Assembly: GCA_028015205.1 (NCBI GenBank) | Contig: CM051518.1 | Coordinates: forward strand, 59,351,978 to 59,415,977 | Length of the DNA stretch: 64,000 nucleotides | Direction: 5' to 3' | Source of the DNA: Mytilisepta virgata | Taxonomy: Eukaryota; Mollusca; Bivalvia; Mytilida; Mytilidae | Shown: piece by piece, positions 11,679 to 22,300 of the stretch | Position numbering within the stretch: position 1 is the first letter of the stretch | Layout: the number at the start of each line of letters is the position of its first letter | The notes under the pieces: model-generated | Told to the model about the DNA's origin: nothing | Database searches by the model: none | Seen by the model: the letters and a program-made list of their open reading frames with translations, nothing else | Program-made: the position numbers and the translations under genes

Positions 11679-12545
11679 AGGGAGCAATCATTTGATTTTT
11701 ATGACGGAAGGGGGTGGTAGGCTGGGGTGAAATATTAAATAAAAAGGCAGGACCAGGATTTTGGCAAAATAAAGCCAAGATCACTTTAGGTGTAAAAAAA
11801 TGCAGGGCCTGTGTAGATCAGGAAATTTTTAGTTTAAATGATAATAAAAAAATTAAAAAGATCCAGGGACAAGTTTCACAAAGCTGTCTTAGGATTGTCT
11901 TACGACATATCTTAGTCCTAAGTCGGTTTCACAAAGTGGTCCCAACTAAGGCGATCTCTTAAAGTTGATCATAAATTTAGGACAACACGGAGGGTGTCTT
12001 ATGATGGTCTTTATAGGTTGGCGGAATATTTAAAATGATTTAACAACAATGTAAATTCGATGTATATATAGCAAGTATGCACGATTTTATCCCTTAACCT
12101 TTTTATAACCGATACAGTGTCAAATTGAACTCAACTCACTTGTAGAAAAAAATGTTATTATTTGATTCTTTTGTTCCTTCGTTTTGTATTTTAATTTTAA
12201 TATTAGTGTCTAATTATTGGATTCTTTATAATTACACTTCATTTTTTTCTTTTAAAAATCATTTTTCAAATTTTCTAATTATCTAATTATGGAATATTCA
12301 CCAATACCTTTAGCATTTTTATTAGTTTTTTTTCTCATAAATTCATGTTGATATTTAACTTGCGACACGTTTAGGACATCTTTGCTAAGATCATCCTAAG
12401 ACTGCTTCGGGACGAGGTCTAAGATATGTCTTAAGATAGCCATAAGAGGATCCTACGATATGTCCTAAGATATATCTTATGATAGGTCTTAGGATAACTT
12501 TGTAAAACCCGCCCCTGGACTTAAAATATGGCGAAAAATATAGAG
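11679..12545. mobile_element. MITE-like element interrupted by a second one
   Basis: The left part (11680-11872) matches the element at 52291-52539: gagcaatcatttgattttta, then 'aggcaggaccagga' and 'tgcagggcctgtgt'. After 'gatccagg' the match is interrupted by a 0.65-kb insert and resumes at 'ggacttaaaatatggcgaaa' (12517 on). The right terminal repeat is not recognisable. Confidence 0.6.
11873..12518. mobile_element. Inserted element with terminal inverted repeats and internal 'cttaggat' repeats
   Basis: The left end 'ccagggacaagtttcacaaa' pairs with the right end 'actttgtaaaacccgcccct'. Next to both ends lie repeated motifs of the form cttaggat/atcctaag and gtcttaag/gacatatc. No ORF; non-autonomous. 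Confidence 0.6.
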
Positions 12546-12639
12546 GAACAAACATTTCATGAAGACCCCCCCCCACCAGACAGGGGTATGTTGCTTCTAA
12601 CTTGAGGAAAGTTTTATGAACGTCAACATGACTTGGTTG

Positions 12640-12935
12640 ACAGGTATGAAAAACCGTTTCCCAAATGAAAATGGACCTATTCCATTGATGTTATCCCTTC
12701 CTCATACCGGATTTGACATGGGCAGCATGTCGGGTGTCCTGCAGGAAGCAGAAACTGCTTACTCTTCCGGAGCACCTGAGTCTACCCCCGGTTTTTTGGT
12801 TGGGTCCATGTTATTTATATGTTTTTAGTTTTTAATTGTAGTGCATATATTGTTTTGGTCTTGTCTTCGTTGTTCTCCGGAGTTTGTCAGTTTTTCGATT
12901 TCCCCCTCCTTCGAATATCCCTTTTGTATTTCTTG
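12640..12935 (+). repeat. Dispersed repeat fragment ('cttccggagcacctgag')
   Basis: Contains 'atgtcgggtgtcctgcagga' and 'actcttccggagcacctgag', which I recall from a very abundant mussel repeat (not searched). The ORF at 12616-12828 lies inside it and is not a gene. Confidence 0.5.
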
Positions 12936-12939
12936 ACTT

Positions 12940-13619
12940 TACTTAAATGAATTTCCCATAGCGTCCTATGTTAAACTAACTTCGGTTGTGGCAGCCATCT
13001 TGGCTGATTTTCTTGGTAGTCGGACAAAATTCTTAAATAGGACAATTTTAGGACCATTTAGCCAAGTTTGGTTGCAATTTGCTAAGTAGTTTCAGACAAG
13101 AAGACTTTTAAATGAATTTCCCCGAGGGTATATGTTAAACTAAGTTCGGCTGTGGCGGCCATCTTGGTTGATCATCAGGGTCATCGGACACAATTCTGAA
13201 AGAGGACCATCTAAGGACCATTGCTGCTAAGTTTGGTTCCAATTTGCTTATTAGTTTCAGACAAGAAGATTTTTAAATGAATTTCCCATAGGGTCTCATG
13301 TTAAAATAAGTTCAGCTGTGGCGGCCATCTTGGTTAATCATCCATGTCATCGGATTCTGAAAGAGGACCATTGCTGCCAATTCTGTTTCCAATAGGCCAT
13401 GCAGTTTCATAGGAGATTTTTTTAAATTCATACCCCTTTTTTCTATTTTTAGCTTGGCTGCCATCTTGGTTGGAGGTCGGGGACCATTCACCCAAAGCTT
13501 GATCTTAATTGGACCAGTGTTTTCAGAGCAGGAGATTAAAATGTAAAACAGACGGGCGGGCAACGGACGCTGAGTGGTAGCAATAGCTTGCATGACCCTT
13601 TGGGTCAGGTGAGCTAAAA
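12940..13619 (-). repeat. Dispersed 'gacccaaagggt' repeat, copy 2 (inverted)
   Basis: Reverse-oriented relative of 5136-6020, ending in 'gaccctttgggtcaggtgagct'-type sequence at 13594-13615. Four internal units carry 'gtggcggccatcttgg' variants near 12990, 13152, 13317 and 13455, so the body is itself a degenerate tandem array of 140-165-bp units. Confidence 0.65.
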
Positions 13620-13629
13620 ATGACATATT

Positions 13630-16322
13630 GGTAATGTTTACTAATAATAAGTACAATGCAACATGCAGAAACCTAATTTCAAAGGGTGCTCCATCATCAC
13701 ATTTTTGCGGCTATGTTATAAAGAAAGATGTTAAATTTCAGAAAAATCAGTTGAACCCTACTACCCTTTTAGATAAATTTATTGTAACCAAGCATTCAGG
13801 TCAGTTACCTATAAAATATAACATGTCTCTTTTTTACATCACAAAACCATTAGATTAATGCTATTGTATTTAACGGAGAGCTAATAAGTTATTTTCTAAT
13901 TCCAGATTACAAGTACGTTACTTGCTTTTTTAACTCTTATTTTATTTTATTTAATTCTTTTATTAGAATTATTTATTTACGTTTTTGATTTTAAATACAT
14001 TTTTTTGGGAGATTATAAGATTAACAAGAAAAAAGCACCATAGTTCATGAAATTATACTAATCTGCATAATCAAATTAATTGTCGTTCGACTTTTTTGGA
14101 GAGCAAGGGATTGTCACTCAGCGTTGTTTCCGGTTGATTACTTGAACTCGACTTGCAAATCAGTACTCAAATTAACATTATTTGACATTATATTCAAAGC
14201 ACGATGTGAATTTCCGCAAAACCATAAGCGACATTAGTATTCCGGAGATGTACCATGACGTGCTCCGTTAACAGCACCCGTCACATTGCAGGGGACTATT
14301 ATTAATAACAAATGACGTTAATAATGATGATGACGGAATTTATTTTGTTATCCAACGGATCTGGTAGTAATAATTGTTTAGACCTTGATATGTCTATTTC
14401 ACAAGGAAATCTTGATAGTATAAATATAAGACAACCGTGAAGGCTTTTCTTTCCCAGTAGTAAATGTTCCTTTTCTGTGCCATACTGTCTCTCTCCTTCC
14501 ATCCTATGCAATCGTTATACCTTATCTTTTGTTCTTTGCACTTGAATACTATATACTCTAATGAAAAGAATATTTTTGTCTAAAGATATTAAAGCAGGGA
14601 TATTTTTACAAATAAAATCCTTCACGATTTCTTGGAATTCGATACAAAGATTTGTTTTATAATTACAATACCACATACATAAATCAAATTTCCACCAAAA
14701 AAATGTTCACCTTTATCATGTACACAAAACTTTCTTATTGTGACATCATCAGATCATACGACTATAATACGGACATGAAATTGACAAAAATTTTACATAA
14801 ATAAATTAATTACTACAAATTTTGTTTATGTGAATATTGCATCATACACATCCACAAACTTTTGAAAATTGGAAAATACAAAATAAATATATTTTTTATG
14901 TTGACAAACTTCACTGTATTTTAATAAATAAATATTTGTATCACTTTATGTATTAGTTTTTGCCTTTTAGTCATTCTTCCTGGAATGCCGATAGTTATCT
15001 AAATAGACGCTTAGTTTAAGTAAGCTAAGTTAGTTGTTTACAGCACTTTTGCACAATAAATAATTTGATTTTGTAAAGAAATTATAATAAATAAATAACA
15101 AAGCACAATAATTAATGTAGTGTAATGTGCCGTTGTAAAATAATAATTTTCTTATAACGCCATTTAGAAATGTTAAATGTAATTAAATTAATATATTTTT
15201 ATTGTGTTTATCATTGACCCAAGTGTGACATTTGTATTTCATTTTTTTTTTCATGCATAATCATTTTTTACCATTACGTTAATCATTTCTTTCTTGTACT
15301 TTAGTGAAATCTTGTGAAAAAGGCTTAATTCAATAAGTATTCATAAATGTATATATAGTACCCGACTGGCTTCGCGTGCAAAGTTGAATTGTTTACCAAT
15401 GGAAGATTATTATTTGGAGTTACAAATTACCAAACAAACGCTCGTGTACAACGTGCACATTTCGGCAAAAATATCTCCCTATTGTTTAATAGATGGTAAT
15501 GTTGTTGAAGACCAGATATCTTTAAAACAACATTTAAACGAAACAAAAAAAAAAAAGAGAAAAGAAAAAAACAGCACAAATTACTATTTAATGATTCACT
15601 TGTTTGTGGTTATCTGATATAATTAAATTTTATACTTTATGTGGAGTATAAAATAGTTGAATCTTTAGATGTTTTGGGCCACGCATATTTGATAGTGACA
15701 CTAGATGTATTGGTTGTTTGCTAAATTCTGTATGAAGTTTCAAGACGATAACCAGTAAAAAAATACACTTCAGTAATCCAGTGATTGGGGCCTGCTTGGG
15801 GAAAAAAGGACCATAATCTGTTTACTACCATCGTTAAGTTTGGGGATAGATCTTTAACGTGCAAGGAGCTTGACACTCTCCAAATACGCCATTCACTATG
15901 TTCTACGATCGGGTTTTCCATATAATAAAAAAAAATGAAATATTATGAAAGAGCTCACTCCATGAGAGGATTTCCCCTCTCCGCCACCTGAGGACGTGAC
16001 AGGGAACTCTGTGTAAGCCAATGGTACACGTATTGGTTTACGTGTCTAGCGATAATAGAAGAGTTCATATGCAGATAAACAATTGTGGAAAAACCGCATA
16101 AAATTTAAATAATTTCGATTTCAATTTCCTTTATATCATGTAAAAAACCTTGTGTCAAGGTAAAACGTTAACAACGGTATAAAGTACTACAATAAATTTC
16201 CCCGTCATAAAACTATATTTTGAAGTCTTTTGTAAACATAGTTTTACTTATATGGGATATTTCATTTTGCAAAAATACGAGCTCTTTTGCTAAGTAATAC
16301 ATTTTTCAATTCGGAATATTTA
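13630..16322. other. Intergenic region upstream of gene B
   Basis: A/T-rich, no supported gene. It ends at the gene B start codon and presumably holds its promoter, but no convincing core promoter motif was seen. Confidence 0.4.
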
Positions 16323-16398
16323 ATGGCAGGAAAAGACAATGTCAACCTCTGGGGAACTACACTGTTAATATTCATTTCCGTGTTGTACAAGGGAAATT
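16323..16398 (+). CDS. Gene B exon 1: signal peptide
   Basis: Starts MAGKDNVNLWGTTLLIFISV and ends after asparagine 25 plus one base, at a perfect GTAAGT donor (16399). It is the only ATG with a signal-peptide profile and correct phase upstream of the cysteine exon. The 5' UTR extent is unknown. Confidence 0.8.
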
Positions 16399-19300
16399 GT
16401 AAGTATTATTACTAGTATATCATTCGAGATCATTTTTGTACGTTTTTTAGACACATTGTGTGTTAAGAATATAAAATATCATTTCAATTTGATCAGGATC
16501 ATATTGTTTTGAGTGCATATATTCCATGATACCAGATTGGGCAAATTACGACTCACCAATAACGCCAAGGTCCAAAAATCTTGGAAGTTTAAAAATATCC
16601 CAAATACTGAAATGCCTAAAAATCTGAAAAGGTAAAGCCATAACCAATAGCTACGCACAAGAGAGATACCGCAAACTTTAGTAATCTTCAAAATATCAAT
16701 TATATGCTATTATCGAAACAAAGCAATTGAACTGCTGATACAATCTTGAACAATCACTCAGTGGTTGCAATAAATATGCATCAATTCATATGTACATGTT
16801 ATATTAAAATTTTGATTTGTCAGAACAAACTTTGACGGTTGTTTAAGTAAAAGTTTATATTGACAAATCAAAATTTTAATATAATATCCCACCATTTTCT
16901 TCGGAAAATGCCTGTACCAAGTCAGGAATATGACAGTTGTGTTCCAGTTGTTCCGCTGCCTGATACGGTTGAGCTTCTTTTCGGTTTTGTCAGTGTTTGT
17001 AGACTTCCTCCTATTGAATGCACATTTGTTATAACATTTATTTATAAACGTCAAATGGGATTTATTATAGGTTGGTGCTCATACTTCGTCGATGGACTTG
17101 GACGTTAACAGGGAGCTCAAAACTCCCGTTCCAACCCTTTATCTAACATTTAAACATAGCAAATTATTTCAAACCCCATTTCCTTGTATTTCTTGTTTGC
17201 ACACCCCCTCCTGTATTTTTGTTAACGGCTGGGTCCAATGAGATCTATTTTTTGTAATCATTATTCATATTTAAGACTCAACTGTTGGTTTGATCGGGTA
17301 GAATGGAATAATACGCATAATATAATAATACCAACTAACAATGTAAACTGCTAAAGAGATAACTACATAGTTATGCCGCTTATCAGCAAATCTTGCAACG
17401 AAACAACAAAGAGTGGCCGCGATTCCGTGTTAAGACCTCATAGGCGGAACCTTTACTGGCGTCTTATTGGTCCATTTTGTAGTCTACCCTTACTGACAAA
17501 GCAAAACAAAATAAAAACATCCTGATTACAAGTACCTGTCTCAGGATGTTTTTCGTGGGAAATTGTACAAAAAATAAAATTATTTTCAGTCTGGAAAAGG
17601 AAATTTACGAAGAGCCTAGAAAGACAATAGTATGCAGTTAATAGCATATATACACAGGTTTATTTTATTTAGAATGTTAAGGCTGTCTATCAGAGGAATA
17701 CTTTCACAATTTTTTTTCACTTGGACCATGTTATTAAAATTCTTTTTTTTTTCTTTTTAAAAACTTAAGTTGGGTCAATCTTATAACATGATTTCAATTC
17801 AACCTTTAAAGATATCATGATATCATAGTAATTATCTTTGTTGATTTGTCATTTCAAAATTTTAGATAAAGACAGGTATCCTCACTTCCGGGTCGGATTG
17901 TGAAATAGCATACAGTTATATTGCAACATCTACATGTAAATGTATAAAACACTTAATGTGGCCCAATAAAAACGTTTCAAGCTATGATTTAAAAACTTGA
18001 AACATTGTTGTGACAGTAGACAATGTTAGATTGTAAATATTTACTGTACTGGGTACTCATACTTCGTCGATGGTTTTCGGGGAGCTCGGAACTCCATCTC
18101 CAACCCTCTATCTAACATTTAAACGTAGCAAATTATTTTAAACCCCATTTCCTTGTACTTCTTGTTTTCTTGTTTGCACCCCCCCCCCCCCCCCCCCCCC
18201 CCTTCTGTTAGTTTTTGCTTCGCATCACGGTGCGGAGCTATTAGTCTCAGTAGACATACACGCCATCTTTAAATAATTACTGATCGCTGATTGGTTACTT
18301 TATGATGCGGTTAAGATACAGCAACAGTCATTGGTTTAAATGAGATAAAGAATTACAGACTTTACTCGTTCAGGATAAGTCACCAAAAGCCGGAAAATTA
18401 ACTATGTGTACATCAGATCCGATCAACTGTCATTACATGTTTTTGTAATATTCATATATTCTGAAATTCATTATTGAAATCAATTATTAATACGTGTATA
18501 TTTGCTTTGTTAATCTGCAATAGACACGGTTTGTTTTGCTTAATCGTATACACTATAATCTTATGTTTACAACACAAAATGTATGATCTCTACTTTATAA
18601 CTTCTGCCAATATAGGCACACCTCCAGAGTCGTGTCTATTTGTTGTTTTCGCGCGGAAAATTTTACTAAATCAACAACCACATGCTCATATATTACCATA
18701 AATTAAGATACAGCGAAGCAGTCCTCAGCTTTCTTAGAAAGCTAAAACTTGTTAACGGCTGTGTCCAATGAGATCTATTTTTGTGAGCTTTATTCTTCTT
18801 TAAGACTCAACTGTTGGTGTGATCGGGTGGAAGGGAATAATACGCATTATAGAATAATATCGACTAGCAATGTAAACTGCTAAAGAGATAACTACATAGT
18901 TATGCCGCTTATCAGCAAGCGATCGATTCTTGCAACGAAACAACAAGGCGTGGCCGTGCTTACGTGTTAAGAGTTCATAGGTGGAACCTCAACTGGTGTC
19001 TTATTGGTCCATTTTGGCGTCTAATTTTACTAACAAAGCAAAACAAAATAAAAAAAATCCTGATTATAAGTGCCTGTCTCAGGAGGTTTTACTTGAAAAT
19101 TTGTACTGAAAATAAAATCATTTTCAGTCTGAAAAAGGAAATTTACGAAGAGCTTAGAAAGACTATAGTATGCAGTTAATAGCATATATACACAGGTTTA
19201 TTTTATTTAGAATGTTAAGGCTTTCTATCAGAGGAATACTTTCACAATTTTTTTCCACTTGGACCGTGTTATTAAAATTCTTTTTTTTTTTCTTATTAAA

Positions 19301-22300
19301 AATTTAAGATGGGTCAATCTGATAACATGATTTCAATTCTACCTTTAAAGATATCATGATATCATAGTAATTATTCTTGTTGATTTGTCATTTCAAAATT
19401 TTTGATAAAGACAGGTATCCTCACTTCCGGGTCGGATTGTGAAATAGTATACAGATATATTGCAACATCTACATGTAAATGTATAAAAAAAACTAAGTAT
19501 GTTGCGAAACAGCTCATGCGACAATAGATAACAAGAAAAATAAATGGAAATGGTGAGCTGTCAAAAGGGGCGTAAAACGACTAAAATGTATGAAATACAC
19601 AAGTCGAGCAAAACCAAATATAAAATCGTAAAAAATACAACAACAAACTAAAAAGTTAAAAGTTAACTTTTTAGTTTGTTGTTGTTTTTTTTTTACGATT
19701 TTATATTTGGTTTTGCTCGACTTGCTTATTTCATACATTTTAGTCGTTTTACGCCCCTTTTGACAGCTCACCATTTCCATTTATTTTTCTTGTTATCTAA
19801 ATGTATAAAACACTTAACATGGCACAATAAAAACTTTTCAAGCTATAATTTAAAAACTTGAAATATTGTTGTGACAGTAGACAATGTTAGATTGTAAATA
19901 TTTGTTGTACTGACAAAGTACACAAACGTAATTTTAGATAGTAAATTTCTTATATAAAATATGTATATCTGGATGAAATTTCTGGTAGGCTCGTGACAAA
20001 CAAAAAAAAACAAAACAGCCAAACAGAAAAAAAACGAAACGTTATATGCACTAAAACAAAACCTGATCTAAACAGTGTTACCAAAATTCAGATAAGATCA
20101 ATCTGACATTTACCTTTAAAAATATTTAAAATTTTATCATCAAATTATCATGAGCAATAAAACAGGGTAGCTAAAATCCAGGAAAGGAAATTTTACATGA
20201 CGAAATTGTGAAACAATACTTTAAAAGTGATAAGAACAATGAACTTAACAGAAAAACCGTAATGAAAAAACAATTCTTCACTCCAACAGAAAGAGTTCAA
20301 AATACAATAGAGACAAGATAGTTCGACTTCATTACATACACTTAATTGCAATGGCTCTAAACACAATTTTAACCCTTATATATCCTTATCCCTTTTGTAT
20401 TGAAACGAACCTTAAAAGAATGATAACAAACAAAGTGATATATTAATCTAATAATAGGGGCAAATTTAGTCCGAGATTATACATTTCGTACTGATTCGGA
20501 CCTCGGGACAAACCGCACACAAAGGCAGATTGACGTCCGACAAGGTCAAGTTGTGCTCTTTTCCGGTCGGATATCATTGCACTATATAGGTAGTATACAC
20601 ATACTGCCTTCAGTTGATGGTGATATGTCAGATTACCACACGAATCCAAAATATTACCCGAGACTTAGTGGAGGGTGATATTTTGTTTTTAGTTTAGTAA
20701 TTCAAGCAAATTTAGCCTTACGGAGAGAGAAAACTCATTTATAGAACGGAGGGTGGTATTCTCCAATGTGATATTCCTGTCACTAAGGATGGAATACCAA
20801 CCGTCGTTAAGAGGGATGGAACCTTGTGTAAGGTGGATTGAAATATTACATCTCTGTCAATCAATGATAAATCAAAATTTTTGCCTGTACCACTCCATGT
20901 ATTGTTCAATGCTATAAAGTCATTCAGGTTAGTATAAATCGGCAGTATTTGAGAGAGGCCAGTAAGAATTTACAGTCTGCAAGTGCTTGAGGGAAGAATT
21001 GCAATTTTTTTCGCATCTGTAACCCTTACTGTGTAATTACCCGCAAGCACTGTCGAGTTTATAAGGGATATTGACAAGACGTTTGCTTTTGTTTATAATG
21101 TTACAGTAGAAAGTAGGATGGAAAAAATCATTTTTAAACAATGATGTTTTTGAAAATCCATTTGTAGTGAAAACCACAAGCACTTGAATTACGGACCCAT
21201 TCCCTTTTTCGGAGTAACTGTCGCCTATACTCGTCTCAGAAATGATTTCCCTTCATCCCTTTTTAACTTTTACTCAGCGAAAACCAATATTTATTAACGA
21301 AATCGATCTTTTTCCTCCTGGGGCAGCTCATATCGAAAGAAGAGGTCAACCGAGGTCAACTGAAACAATTTTCTTAAACTAGCAAAATGTGCAAAAATTA
21401 TATACATAATAACTCTGTAACTACATTTTATCTCTAAATTATGGAATTACCAATTTTCCAAAATTTTTACAATGTTATAACAGTAAATTCTGATGAAAAT
21501 ATTGAATTTCAGGTTATGAGGTGTGCTGGAGTGGACAGAACATTTACTATTACTGTTATAATGGAACATGTTGTGCAGTAGATGGAAAATGGTACTGTCC
21601 AGAAATTGCTAGCTGCGAGTAAGTTTCACATCTTGCTTAGTAGCAGGTTAGAAAACAAGCCGCCTGGAGAGATTCTAAACCGATAGTTCTGGAATTTATT
21701 TTCTCTAAAGCTTTGACACACAATATGGTTTCGTAATGGCCACTATTGTTACCGTTTGTATAATTATATTGAGTTCTATTTCTAAAGTCTCCTTTAAATT
21801 CATATACTGTAAATTCAGAAATTATTGCGTACATTTATTACTGCGATTTTGTCTTTTTAGACCAAAATGCGATTTTAATTTTTGCGATATTGAGAAAATA
21901 CGCTTCATTCATATAAAAAAAATTCCAAAATACGAATTACAATTATTGCGGTTACACCCCTGTCGCATTTATCGCAATAATTTCCGAATTTACAGTACCA
22001 AATTCCTTATGTATAACATGTATAATGCACTTTTTCGGACTAAACGTCTAACCAAAAATCATAACCAAATTATTATGAGAAATAGAATCAGAGTCTAAAA
22101 AAAAACCAAAACCAAAGCAAAGTCAGCTAAAGGGTGCTCGCTAGTCATGTTTTGGTCTTTTTTGTCAGATTTTCGGAATCCTCGGGTTTTATCCATTTCT
22201 TAAACATGAAATATTTTGCCCATGAACCCCCACTTTTTCTTTTATAATTCAATCATATATAACTTAAAATGGTATTTGACAAAATTTTTTGAAATCCTTT

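Larger units (their letters stand above)
17075..19912 (+). repeat. Tandem duplication of a ~978-bp unit; second copy enlarged by insertions
   Basis: Copy 1 runs about 17075-18053 and copy 2 about 18054-19912. Both begin '(g/a)ctcatacttcgtcgatgg' and end 'acaatgttagattgtaaata'. Shared internal blocks include 'taaactgctaaagagataac' and 'tatgccgcttatcagcaa'. Copy 2 carries extra DNA at about 18203-18750 and 19489-19798. The copies differ by scattered substitutions, so the duplication is not recent. Confidence 0.8.
16399..21512 (+). other. Gene B intron 1
   Basis: 5.1-kb phase-1 intron. It contains a dispersed-repeat fragment (16905-17010, 'aagtcaggaatatgacagtt'), the ~0.98-kb tandem duplication with its insertions, and unremarkable sequence from about 19915 to the acceptor at 21511-21512. 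Confidence 0.7.

Noticed and set aside
19514..19861. ORFs on both strands sharing the same peptide
   Set aside because: The shared peptide comes from the palindromic arms of the foldback element.
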